Shown: piece by piece, positions 1 through 10,069 of the stretch | Layout: the number at the start of each line of letters is the position of its first letter | Numbering within the stretch: position 1 is the stretch's first letter | Source of the DNA: Scytonema sp. RU_4_4 | GTDB lineage: Bacteria > Cyanobacteriota > Cyanobacteriia > Cyanobacteriales > Nostocaceae | Length of the DNA: 33,676 nt | Assembly: GCA_012031965.1 (NCBI GenBank) | Contig: JAAUSC010000061.1 | Location: 1-33,676 of the forward strand | Reading direction: 5' to 3' | Program-made: the position numbers and the translations under genes | The notes under the pieces: generated by a model | The model's input: only the letters and a program-made list of their open reading frames with translations | The model's database searches: none | Told to the model about the DNA's origin: nothing

Positions 1-895
1 CACGAAACAGTGCTTTACCCCCAGACTATAATCACAACCGCTGCGCCTCAACACATTTCGGGGAGAACCAGCTAGCTCCGGGTTCGATTGGCATTTCACC
101 CCTAACCACACCTCATCCGCCGATTTTTCAACATCGGTCGGTGCGGACCTCCACTTGGTGTTACCCAAGCTTCATCCTGGACATGGTTAGATCACCCGGG
201 TTCGGGTCTAGAAACACTGATTCACGCCCACTTCAGACTCGCTTTCGCTTTGGCTACGGTCACTCACCTTAACCTACCAGTGCTTCTAACTCGCCGGCTC
301 ATTCTTCAACAGGCACGCGGTCAGACGTTTAATCGTCCTTCCACTGCTTGTAGGCTAATGGTTTCATGTTCTTTTTCACTCCCCTCATTGGGGTTCTTTT
401 CACCTTTCCCTCGCGGTACTGTTTCGCTATCGGTCACACAGTAGTATTTAGCCTTACGAGGTGGTCCTCGCTGATTCACATGGGATTTCACGTGTCCCAT
501 GCTACTCGGGATACAGCTCGTATCTTTAAGTTTTCGACTACAGGACTCTCACCTTCTCTGGTGCAGTTTTTCGCTGCTTCGTCTAACCGCCTGATTCCTT
601 GTTGCTGTCCCACTACCCCAAAAAGCTTGCTCTTTGGTTTAGGCTTTTCCCCGTTCGCTCACCACTACTTAGGGAATCTCTTTTGATTTCTTTTCCTCCA
701 GCTACTAAGATGTTTCAGTTCGCTGGGTTGGCTCATTCCTACCTATGTATTCAGTCGGATGTTCTTGGGGTTCTCCCATTCGGATATCTCCGGCTCTATG
801 CTTGCTTCCAGCTCCCCGGAGTGTTTCGTCGGTCACCACGTCCTTCTTCGCCTCTGTGTGCCTAGGTATCCACCATTAGCCCTTATACGCTTGAC
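1..895 (-). rRNA. rrl: 23S ribosomal RNA, 5' part (runs off the window)
   Basis: Read on the minus strand, the molecule begins near 895 with GUCAAGCGUAUAAGGGCUAA followed by the conserved GGUGGAUACCUAGGC start of bacterial 23S. The rest of the gene continues beyond base 1, so only the 5' domains are present. It is the distal gene of the 16S-Ile-Ala-23S operon. All short open frames in this interval are fortuitous. The exact 5' nucleotide is uncertain by a few bases. Confidence 0.96.
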
Positions 896-1000
896 TACTT
901 TTTTTGGTGTCTGTTTCTCAGTTTTCACTTCACAGTTTTTTACTCTTTTGCTGAGTTCTCACTGCTGAGTGTCTACTGTTTCTACCTGCTTTCGCGTTTC

Positions 1001-1019
1001 TATGCAGTTTTCAAGGTTC
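1001..1019 (-). promoter_or_regulatory. box A antitermination element of the 16S-23S spacer
   Basis: The minus strand reads GAACCTTGAAAACTGCATA, the cyanobacterial spacer box A, about 105 nt upstream of the 23S 5' end. In rRNA operons box A recruits the NusB/NusE antitermination complex and takes part in RNase III processing. Confidence 0.85.
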
Positions 1020-1022
1020 TTT

Positions 1023-1042
1023 TGCTGGAATCTTTCCCAGCA
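1023..1042 (-). promoter_or_regulatory. box B stem-loop of the 16S-23S spacer
   Basis: On the minus strand TGCTGG and CCAGCA can pair as a 6-bp stem around an 8-nt loop, directly upstream of box A. Position and form match the spacer box B helix used in cyanobacterial ITS comparison. Confidence 0.75.
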
Positions 1043-1201
1043 GTCGAACTTTTGACGTTCGATGCTGAATCTTATTCCTTTTCTATTCTTTTTACTGACA
1101 CTGGCTTCGGTTACTTTTCTCTCATACCATTACGCCGACTCGCGTTTTTGCCGCTTTGACACGCAATGAACACGATCATTTCTTCACCTCTTCACACCAG
1201 G

Positions 1202-1274
1202 TGGAGGTAAGGAGACTCGAACTCCTGACATCCTGCTTGCAAAGCAGGCGCTCTACCAACTGAGCTATACCCCC
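1202..1274 (-). tRNA. tRNA-Ala (anticodon UGC)
   Basis: The minus strand gives a 73-nt cloverleaf. The acceptor stem GGGGGTA pairs with TACCTCC (one G-U pair), the D arm contains AGCTCAGTTGGTAGAGC, the anticodon loop contains TGC and the T arm contains GTTCGAGTC. The discriminator is A, and the following bases are CCTGG, so the 3' CCA is not encoded and must be added after transcription. It is the second spacer tRNA of the rRNA operon. Confidence 0.97.
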
Positions 1275-1352
1275 ATTTTTCAGTTATCAATTCTCAGTTA
1301 TCAGTTACCAGTTTTTCTTACTGAACACTGTTTACTGTTCACTGTTTTCAGG

Positions 1353-1426
<74 letters not shown>

Positions 1427-1585
1427 ATATCCGAACCCTACTTATAGTTTGAAAGCTTTTCCTTAAGTTTGCGACCGACCTCGGGATAAAATCAATTCAA
1501 GATTATGAATTCAACATTCAAAAAGATTCTTTCTTCATTTTGAACTTTGAATTTTGACTTTTGAATTGAATTTGGGTCTCCCTAA

Positions 1586-3078
<1,493 letters not shown>

Positions 3079-3265
3079 TATTGTAGAGTCTGTCAGGGCT
3101 GCGAAAAACTTTTCTTTATTTTCGAAACCCTTTTTAAGTTCTTTTTAAAGCCAGTGGGATAAATCCTTTGACTTAAATTTTCTTGACGAGGAATTTCAGT
3201 GCTTAGGCTTTCAAACTATTGATTTGTTTTGGTTCGGCGTGTGTTTTGTTTTTCACACTTTACCC

Positions 3266-3294
3266 AAGATAGCGCCTAGTTTTTGGTCTGTCAA
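3266..3294 (-). promoter_or_regulatory. sigma-70-type promoter of the rRNA operon
   Basis: The minus strand has a perfect -35 box TTGACA (3289-3294) and a -10 box TATCTT (3266-3271) separated by exactly 17 bp. Transcription would start near 3259, giving a leader of roughly 180 nt before the 16S 5' end. No better promoter was seen between here and 16S. Confidence 0.75.
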
Positions 3295-3373
3295 GGGGTA
3301 TTCAAACTTTTTTCTGGAAGGATAATTTTTTGGCTAGTGGCTAGTTAGTTGTGTATCCCCAACTGTACTATCT

Positions 3374-3548
3374 AGGACTTACGCATTGACAGAAATAATC
3401 AATGGTGCCGTGGTAATTCTCAGGCATGAAAGTGAGATTTTTCTACTTTAGCGAGCAATGAACTATCTGTTTAGGCGATCGCCAACAGTCTGGAACGACC
3501 AAATCTCGTTATTCACATGATGGTCAATTTGTACAGTGCGTAAGTCCT
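3374..3548. mobile_element. MITE with AGGACTTACGCA ends and 12-bp target duplication
   Basis: Perfect 12-bp terminal inverted repeats AGGACTTACGCA (3374-3385) and its complement (3537-3548) bound a 175-bp non-coding element containing a HIP1 site. It is flanked by a perfect 12-bp direct repeat ACTGTACTATCT (3362-3373 and 3549-3560), read as a target-site duplication. A duplication of this length fits IS4-superfamily transposition, but the parent element is not in the window. It sits about 80 bp upstream of the rRNA -35 box. Confidence 0.85.
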
Positions 3549-3560
3549 ACTGTACTATCT

Positions 3561-3843
3561 TAAGCCTGAAGTCTTCGCTCTGTGGCGACTGGCGTTCCTG
3601 AACCTTAAAAGGAAGAGCAAAGCTTTCTTTCTGTACTATGCTATGTTGTTATGTTCAGAGAATATCGATGTCTTGCACGGACGCTGAGTCTAATTTGGTG
3701 TATGGATAGGTGTATTGGTGCTGCCAGAGTGAATGGTTTATATCTTTAATAAGCATGTGAAAATATGTGTCTGTCCACCAACTCCGTTCTGATAAACAAA
3801 AGACATCTCCGAAATAGTAATATTTCGTGGTAAAAGAATGTAA
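3561..3843. other. intergenic flank without a recognisable gene
   Basis: No credible gene is seen. The short minus-strand frames have no family resemblance and are crossed by the neighbouring element. This may be the left flank of the disrupted IS5-type transposase gene that resumes at 5744. Confidence 0.4.
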
Positions 3844-3961
3844 GGGACTTCCAAGGAATAAAATCACCCAATAAAAGAATGATAATCACTCTGAGGGGGG
3901 GAAGGAGAAGCAGCCTGCAGCGGCTTCTCCTTCCCCCCCTATTCGTAGTAAATTCAATTTG

Positions 3962-4125
3962 GAGGCTCAGATCTTGCACCTATCCGTATAAGCCTAGACT
4001 TAGTCAAAAACAGCGCAATAAAGTTACATGATTTTTATTGGCTTTTCTCGGTAAAATAGGGGCTTTAGGCTTCGTACTGAGTGTAGAAAGAACATCAATT
4101 TTTCTTGGTGCAAGATGTGAGCCTC
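3962..4125. mobile_element. nested MITE with GAGGCTCAnATCTTGCACC ends
   Basis: GAGGCTCAGATCTTGCACC (3962-3980) and, inverted, GGTGCAAGATGTGAGCCTC (4107-4125) match at 18 of 19 positions and bound 164 bp of non-coding DNA. No clear target duplication is visible. A similar single end (CAAGATGTGA, CCTCT, ACTAGC) occurs alone at 19033-19054, so the sequence is repeated in this genome. A short hairpin (4130-4152) follows the right end. Confidence 0.6.
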
Positions 4126-4287
4126 TCACTAGCCGCGAAAATCGCCGCTAGCAATAAATGAAAGAAGCACATTCTACTTCATTTTCTGAAAGCCTTGCTA
4201 TATAAGCGTTTTAAAATGTGCATCTTAAGAGGAGGGAAATTTTTGGGTGGAGAGGAGTGTTGATCGAATTAACTGAATCAGTCAAAA

Positions 4288-5503
4288 ACTGGACTTTAGA
4301 CTAGTCAGGAGTGCGAAACTCAAAACCTTTACAGCGATTAAGATACACGAAATATGAGATGCATAGACCCTCAACAACCACATCTTGACTCTGAGATTTT
4401 CTTAGTACTAATGAACTAAATAGCTCGGCAAAGTAATTTTAAAGATGGGATGGCGCTCTCAGGACAAAGAAACTAGATAAATATTGTCGTTTTGCCAAAT
4501 CTTCTAAGGAAAAATGAATTTTTGAAAACTATTTTTTCAAAGATAATCAAAGCGGAGCGAATAAAAGTATGTTCACTATGTGAATATTTTTCCAGGTGCA
4601 AATAAGGACTTTTATTCGATGTTACGTCAGAAATATGAAGTTGATGCGGAAAAATTAACGTTGAGGTTGAGTTCGGTCATAAAGTTTGGTTAGATGAGAT
4701 AGACGGTGGAATTGTCAGTAATTATCGGATTTTAAAAGGGAATCCTCATGATACCCAACAATTGATTCCCAGCCTTGACCAACATCTCAAAAGTTTTGGG
4801 TATTCACCAACAACTGTGACCACTGATCGAGGTGTTTATTCTCAAACTAATGAAAATTATGCTCAACAGTTAGGAATTAAAGAAGTCATTTTACCTAAAG
4901 GTGGTTATCGAAACCAGGAACGAATTAATTATGAAAGAAAAAGAAGGTTTAAAAAAGCGCGTCATTGGCATAACGGAGTTGAGGGACGTATAAGTTTTCT
5001 GAAACGATGCTTTGGCTTAGAACGCTGTTTGTATCGAGGAGAATCTGGATTTTCTCGTTGGGTTGGTTGGGGAATTATTTCTCATAATTTAACTATTATG
5101 AGCCGGAGTATCATAAAAAATGAATCAAAGAAAAAGAAGATAGATAGATAGATAGATAGAATTTAATTTTTTTCGGGATGAAAATGCTCACCACAACTTA
5201 ACATAATTGTTCAGAAAATCCGGATTTGAACTCCTCCACAAGAAGTTTATTCAAAGGTATTTACATAAGTATTCTTCTTTTAAAAGACTAAAATTAATCA
5301 TAGAATTATTCTCTGTAACACTGATTTTTTGAATCTTAATTCATCACCGCTTTTCTCTAATTTTCATCGCACAAAATAATTGAAACAATATTTAAATAAC
5401 ACTTTTGCTGGTTTATTTCCCACATATAAATATTGATTATTCATCAAGTTTTTTAACTAATTTGTTCAACAGTTTCGCACTCCTGACTAGTCTAAACTCC
5501 AGT
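4288..5503 (+). mobile_element. degenerate 1.2-kb insertion sequence with 33-bp inverted ends
   Basis: Bases 4288-4320 and 5471-5503 are inverted copies matching at 32 of 33 positions; 26 consecutive bases are identical and include the palindrome GACTAGTC and the stretch CAGGAGTGCGAAACT. The element is 1216 bp and carries one transposase relic in plus orientation (4619-5151). A (TAGA)n microsatellite lies just after the coding remnant at about 5140-5160. Because the inverted repeat is much better preserved than the gene, the ends could still be mobilised in trans. Confidence 0.75.
4619..5151 (+). pseudogene. DDE-type transposase, C-terminal remnant with frameshift
   Basis: The main frame, open from about 4645 and continuing through 4666-5151, reads VEFGHKVWLDEI, then GNPHDTQQ, TTDRGVYSQTNE, then HWHNGVEGRISFLKRCFG and RWVGWGIISHNL. 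This is the C-terminal catalytic pattern of a DDE transposase: Asp in TDRG, Glu in VEGRISFLKR. The preceding piece (4619 onward, LRQKYEVDAEKLT) is in another frame, so at least one frameshift lies near 4655. The N-terminal DNA-binding half is missing. Family assignment is tentative (ISNCY- or IS5-like); DDE chemistry itself is clear from the motif order. The gene is inactive as written. Confidence 0.75.
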
Positions 5504-5743
5504 AATTTCAATCATCATTACTAAAATGTTTTGACTATTTAATTATCAATATTAATTTTTACCATGCACTTGAATTTTACTCTTTGTGCAAAGCTTTTCA
5601 TGAATATTTAAGCAGGAGAAAGCGGGCAACCGCTTTCTCCTGCCCTATCAATGATTATCATTATTGATTTCACCTGACTTATTGGTTTTTATTGATTAAT
5701 TTATTCTTTGGAAGTCCCTAATAGGAGTTTTTACACCCAACTT

Positions 5744-5947
5744 ATGAGTTCCGTACTGGATCATATCGAAGCGAATCCTCAAGAAACCCAACGATTAATT
5801 GGTCTGGGGTACCCTGAGCTACAAATATTACTTCAAAATGTCGAACAATTGCACCGTGAAAAACAAGCTTTGTTAGAATCAAAGAAAATTAGAATTATCT
5901 CTGGTGGTGGTCGTAAACCCAAATTATCTATAAAAGAACAAATTTGA
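5744..5947 (+). pseudogene. IS5-type transposase, N-terminal fragment
   Basis: From ATG 5744 a 67-residue peptide runs through ETQRLIGLGYPELQ and IISGGGRKPKLSIKEQI. This is the N-terminal helix-turn-helix segment found before the DDE domain of IS5/IS1031-like transposases. It stops at 5947, where an intact gene would continue with the LTL.YLRQ.PT segment, and no continuation is found in other frames. The region upstream is interrupted by the GGGACTTCC element, so the gene was hit both by insertion and by 3' truncation. Confidence 0.65.
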
Positions 5948-6043
5948 GAGTTTTCGGAGATGTCTATTAAGGAGAGGGGAGGGAGTGAGGTTTTCTTGTT
6001 CCTATGTAGAGCATAGGAACGAGGGAAGGAGAGAGTTCCAGAA

Positions 6044-6979
6044 TCATTTGTCAGAAAATGCTAAATTTTTCAACCATTCCTCAGCTTCTTTATACAATTT
6101 AAACTTACGTTCATCCCGCCGAAACTCTGGTGTGTGAACCATTCTTCTGCCATTCATCCATGTAGCGCCGTGATACTTGTGCAGCAGTTCGTGATACAAA
6201 ACAAACTCAACGACGAACTCAGGAATATTTGCATTGTCAAGAGTCAAAGCAAGCATCACTCTATCTCTTGCTGACTCATAATGACCAAGTTTACTATAAG
6301 TGTTGATTCTGCTCCAAACTAGACGTGGTTTGACTAAAGAAGAAGCAAAGTATTCATGATTGACTTTTTCAAATAACTCATTTAAGTCGTAGCACTTTCC
6401 TTTTGCATTCTCTACAATAACTTCTGTAATAAAATCAAGCTCCATCAACACATCACTGTATTCTTCGCTTTCTGCATAACTTCTAATCAATTGTGTCGTG
6501 TATTGACATTTCCCAAATAAACCGATTTTCACTAGCGCTTCTAAGGTTTCATCGTTGGCATTGATGAAACCTTCATTTAATATAAGAGTTATATCTAATG
6601 AAGAATGTTTGTATTTACATAATCCAGCTAAATAAGTTAATTCAACAATAATATTGACCGATTGCGGAATATGTATTTGACAGAGTTCTTGAGCAATTTG
6701 CTTGACTTTGCGAGTTGTTTTTAGGTGAAGTTGGAGGTTACTTTCTTGATTTAAAAACTTCATCCATGCATAAATGTGACGTGAGCACCTTGTTAGGTTG
6801 GCTGGTGTTGCTTGCGATGCGGCACAGATGTTTTCAATCGCTGCAACATTTTGAGTTATGGTATGAGTCAGTTCCTGGATTTGAATTGTGTTTGGTGTCG
6901 GACTTGAGGCTAAGTTGGAAACTCTGTGCAGAATTGCGCGTTGTTGCGTTTTTATGTTTTTGAGGTAAATTGTCTGCAT
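6044..6979 (-). CDS. SprT-like zinc metalloprotein, 311 aa
   Basis: The C-terminal third has the zinc-protease motif HELLH (263-267) with a further His at 282 in MVHTPEFRRDERK. This is the arrangement of SprT/SprT-like domains, in which two motif histidines and a downstream histidine bind Zn and the Glu is catalytic. The segment before it (about 212-260, LNELFEKVNHEYFASSLVKP) is the usual lead-in helix and strand of the same fold. Residues 1-200 are helical, rich in Gln/Asn/Thr, and have no recognised domain. There is no signal peptide or membrane segment, so it is cytoplasmic. The ATG at 6979 gives the only long frame. Substrate unknown; SprT-like proteins elsewhere act on DNA-bound proteins, but nothing here shows that role. 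Confidence 0.75.
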   Translation of the reverse strand: MQTIYLKNIKTQQRAILHRVSNLASSPTPNTIQIQELTHTITQNVAAIENICAASQATPANLTRCSRHIYAWMKFLNQESNLQLHLKTTRKVKQIAQELCQIHIPQSVNIIVELTYLAGLCKYKHSSLDITLILNEGFINANDETLEALVKIGLFGKCQYTTQLIRSYAESEEYSDVLMELDFITEVIVENAKGKCYDLNELFEKVNHEYFASSLVKPRLVWSRINTYSKLGHYESARDRVMLALTLDNANIPEFVVEFVLYHELLHKYHGATWMNGRRMVHTPEFRRDERKFKLYKEAEEWLKNLAFSDK

Positions 6980-7201
6980 TTGAATTTATCGCCTCGCTGA
7001 CTGACTCGTGATTGACTACCACTGTTCTTAAGATACAAGGTTGGGAAGAGCGATCGCTCTATCGCCGCTCTATTGCTCTTGACAAGAAACCTGTGAGTAA
7101 GCACTTTGCATTTGGCTGCAAGACATCAAAGAGTTAAGGAACCGCAGATAGACGCACCCTCGACGCAGATGAATGTGTACCTCATCCGGACATGATATGA
7201 C
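6980..7201. other. intergenic, HIP1 site only
   Basis: It contains one HIP1-type GCGATCGC near 7051 and short GC-rich runs. No gene, RNA or convincing promoter was seen. Confidence 0.4.
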
Positions 7202-8597
7202 TCACTGCTGCAGCAATGTCTTCAACTCTGCATCTGTAAATGGATTCTTAAGAGCGTGTAAATCCTTCACCCACCTTTGCCGTTGCGATTTTTGCTCCTT
7301 ATCATCAGTCCAAGCAATGAATGCCTCAAAATCCTCAATTGCTCCTTGAGTGTTACCAGTCAATGCCCTAGCTAAGCCGCGACTGTCGCGAATGTAGCCC
7401 TCATTAGGAGCAAGCTGCACCGCTTTTTCACAGGCGAACATGACATCAGCAGCATGACGATGCAAGCTACCGTCCCAGCAAAGTGAGTTCCAAGAATTAG
7501 CGTTAATTTCCACTTTTGGATCTAGCTGTTGAGCGTTTGCGTAAGCTGCTATGGCTTCTGTTACCTTCCCCTCTTTTACAAGATAATTTCCTTGTGTAAC
7601 CAAGCGCTCAGCTTGTTCCTTGTTAACAAACTCTTGTGCTTTTGCTTGTGGATCAAATTTTAAACTGGGATTCCATGTTTGTGCTTTATGAAACTTACTA
7701 ACAGCAGCATCAATATTACCGTCTCGTGCTAATTCCCCACCTCGCGCAATCAGCGCCACAAAAATCTCTAAAATCAAATCTAACTTGATTAATAATCGCC
7801 ATACTGGGCAAACGATTCCACTTGAGCAAATAATGCAGATAATCCACCCGCAGCGACAGAATGACTTTCACCGGCAGAATGTTGAGACACTCTCCCAAAA
7901 ACTCAAAAAATTGTCGCCTTTGCTGTGGTTCAATGTCAACAAAGAAAAATTCTTCAAATTGGTCAAAAATCATTACTGGGCGTAGATTATGCATCTCACA
8001 CAGTCGCAACTGTTCCAAGAGAGCTGTGGGAGAGTGAGTCGTTTGAGTGTTTGATACTCGCTCACGAGTGTTTGATACTCGTGATTGAGCATCTGAGACT
8101 GGCGTTTGAGTATCTGAGACTGGCGCTTGAGTATTTGAAGCTAGCGCTTGAGTATCTGAAACTCCTGCTTGAGCTTCCCCATCTTCCCATCTTCCGCAAC
8201 GCCTCTTCCATCTGCCATCCCAACTCATCCACCCAGTTGGTGTAAACTCGTATTGGCAAAACCAAATTATCTTGAATGCCGATCGCCTTCTTTTTCAAAG
8301 CTGTACAAGTCCCGCATTCACCAGAGAACTTTTGCCAACACCTGATTGTCCATAAATAACTATTAATTTATAATCAGGACGACCGATACGTTCAATCAAA
8401 CGTTCTACATCAAGTGAACGACCAGATGCGCTAATTTCTGGGGCAATATTTCCCTGTAGAGACGTTGCATGCAACGTCTCTACAGTCTGAGGAGAATTCG
8501 TTTCTTGTTGTTTCGCTTTTTCGTAATAACAGAAAGTGATATCGCTCAGGACTTTCCCTTGCCATACCAAATCACTCGCCTGCTGCCAAAAAGCCAA
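7202..8597 (-). pseudogene. decayed nSTAND-type NTPase with TPR C-terminus
   Basis: Minus-strand fragments in three frames line up in order. First comes KLIVIYGQSGVGKSSLVNAG, a Walker A motif (8597-8295). Then QDNLVLPIRVYTNWVDELGW (from 8298), PVMIFDQFEEFFFVD, a Walker B-like FDQFEE, with LSLRVDYLHYLLKW (to about 7790), and a tetratricopeptide region (7777-7202) with EAIAAYANAQQLDP. Intact cyanobacterial nSTAND-TPR proteins have all of these in one frame. A one-base loss in a T run near 8297 breaks the frame after the P-loop, the 21-bp repeat array (8041-8166) coincides with a second frame change, and the middle of the protein is deleted near 7790 so that the NTPase joins directly to the TPR part. 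Not functional as written, although the TPR part (191 aa) could still be made alone. Confidence 0.8.
8041..8166. repeat. six tandem 21-bp units inside the nSTAND relic
   Basis: Units such as GTTTGAGTATCTGAGACTGG plus one base start at 8041, 8062, 8083, 8104, 8125 and 8146, with a partial seventh. Being a multiple of three, the array encodes 7-residue repeats in every frame (SDTQ-rich on the minus strand). It lies where related proteins carry a variable low-complexity insertion. Confidence 0.85.
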
Positions 8598-9084
8598 GAC
8601 TCACCGCGATCGCGATATTCAAAAACAAACCGACTGCGAATCAGCTTTTGATACCCCTGATCATCACTCACCTTTTTCGTTTCCTTCACACGACGTAGCA
8701 ATTCCCACTCATCATCAGAAATGGGCAGAACCATTTCATGACGACGAGCACGAATCACGGTATCTAAAGTATCACGACAAAGGGAAAGTGACATTTCCTC
8801 CATAATCCATGTATTCAGTATCCTCAACAAGTCGCGGACATGACCGCCACTCATTCTACACAAATGCTCAAGTGTTGCTTTCCGGTCAAAAATAAAAGTA
8901 ATATTACTGAGACGCTGGTCTGGTCGCAAGTCAGGATAAGCTCTTGCCAGCACCAATCGCCACCGCGCACCGAAGAAAAGTCAATATAATACTTTTTATC
9001 CTGTGTGTCATTAATCACCAGAGTTTGACTGGGGTCTGTTGCTTCAAAAAACTTACGTAAGTCCACCATCATAAAGCTTGTCAT
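8546..9084 (-). pseudogene. ATPase relic, internally deleted, fused to the nSTAND relic
   Basis: The first piece (9084 to about 8955) reads VDLRKFFEATDPSQ and KKYYIDFSSVRGG, the N-terminus of a cyanobacterial AAA-type ATP-binding protein. The frame then jumps to VLARAYPDLRPDQ, LCRMSGGHVRDLLRIL and FVFEYRDRGESW (8956-8546), the C-terminal part of the same family. The ATP-binding core that should lie between is missing, so the junction near 8955 is an internal deletion. The 3' end runs out of frame into the start of the next relic near 8595, indicating a second deletion that removed the intergenic region. Confidence 0.7.
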
Positions 9085-9185
9085 CTACATTATTCACTTT
9101 TCATATCCTTGGAATCAAGGATATAGGTAGTTACAGCTTTAATGCTTGATTTTCCGATGATTTTAAGATGATTTGTAAGATGATC

Positions 9186-9860
9186 TTAAAAAGAATCTGG
9201 ATCGACTCCCATTGCACGTAAGCGTTCTGCTAGCAATTGAGCACGATGTTGAGCTTGTTGAGCTTGCTCCTCTGGAGTCAGAATCCGTTCCCCTTGCTTG
9301 TTATACCAGTACAGCCACTCCCGCGTAATCCCTTGATAAGTTCCTCGTTCCATACCAATTCCCAAACCAACTTCCGGTAACCAAACAGGATTTCCTTGCT
9401 GCAATTGATACGTGTCATTTACCAACTTATACACCTCCAAATGCGGTTTGCGGCGACGAGTGGGATGATAAACGACGTAGTACAAAACTCCTAACTTTGC
9501 ATACTCATCTTTCTTAGTGGTATATTCCCCACGATATCTCTGAGAGACGACTTCCAATGTCAGTACTGGGACTTTCTCTTCTTCCCAAAGAACATAACTC
9601 AGACGCAAATTTTCATCAAAAAATCGCTCAACTCCCAAGCTCAGAAACCCATCTGGTACAATCGGCGGTTGATCTGGATCATAGTAAACACCCATATCAC
9701 TTCCAAAAAACCAGTCCATCCGGTTTGCCCACACCATAGCGAGTATGGCTTTAAGTAAACTAGGAATCAAATCTTGGAGTTCATTATCCACAGGCGTATC
9801 ATCAGAATCGGGAAGTTCCTCGGATGAGGGCAAACAGGTAAAAACATTGTATTTTAACAT
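9186..9860 (-). CDS. Uma2 family (DUF820) putative endonuclease-fold protein, 224 aa
   Basis: The conserved Uma2 pattern is present: PPIVPDGFLSLG with the metal-binding Asp, then VPVLTLEVVSQ with the acidic residue, then KKDEYAKLGVLYYVVYHP, matching a PD-(D/E)xK nuclease core. A C-terminal Gln/Ala/Arg-rich helix (about 190-215) is typical of the larger Uma2 proteins. Uma2 proteins are very numerous in cyanobacteria and their role is unknown; nuclease activity is inferred from the fold only. The ATG at 9860 fits. It stands alone, with about 100 bp to the ATPase relic downstream. Confidence 0.85.
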   Translation of the reverse strand: MLKYNVFTCLPSSEELPDSDDTPVDNELQDLIPSLLKAILAMVWANRMDWFFGSDMGVYYDPDQPPIVPDGFLSLGVERFFDENLRLSYVLWEEEKVPVLTLEVVSQRYRGEYTTKKDEYAKLGVLYYVVYHPTRRRKPHLEVYKLVNDTYQLQQGNPVWLPEVGLGIGMERGTYQGITREWLYWYNKQGERILTPEEQAQQAQHRAQLLAERLRAMGVDPDSF

Positions 9861-10069
9861 AAACCAATTAGCGGTTATTTCATATTAAGATCATATCTCC
9901 CTCATCCCCTGAACCGAATTAAGTTAAAAGTAAAAAGTCAAAAGGCAAAAAAATTCTTTCTTTTTACTTTTTACTTGGTTCTTTTTACTTGTTCATCTCC
10001 CTCATCCCCCAGAACCCCACCTATGGCACAATAAAGACGGTAATAAAAGAAGTAAGATAAGGTAATTTA

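Larger units (their letters stand above)
3844..5718. mobile_element. composite element with GGGACTTCC ends, carrying two nested insertions
   Basis: The left end GGGACTTCCAAGGAATAAA (3844-3862) and the right end, read inward from 5718 as GGGACTTCCAAAGAATAAA, form inverted repeats with one mismatch. Both are flanked by TAA (3841-3843 and 5719-5721), a likely 3-bp target duplication of IS5-type. Near each end lies a strong hairpin: 17-bp perfect arms at 3895-3911/3923-3939 and 13-bp perfect arms at 5613-5625/5630-5642. Without the insertions at 3962-4125 and 4288-5503 the outer element would be about 0.5 kb with no coding capacity, so it is probably a large MITE. It appears inserted just upstream of an IS5-type transposase start. 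Confidence 0.7.

Noticed and set aside
250-968. Open frames across 23S rRNA
   Set aside because: They lie wholly in conserved rRNA sequence, overlap each other in different frames and resemble no protein family.
3655-3979. Two overlapping minus-strand frames
   Set aside because: They cross the border and hairpin of the GGGACTTCC element and have low-complexity composition and no family signal.
7785-8245. Leucine-rich plus-strand frames with LEYLKLA repeats
   Set aside because: They are the antisense reading of the 21-bp repeat array and nSTAND relic.
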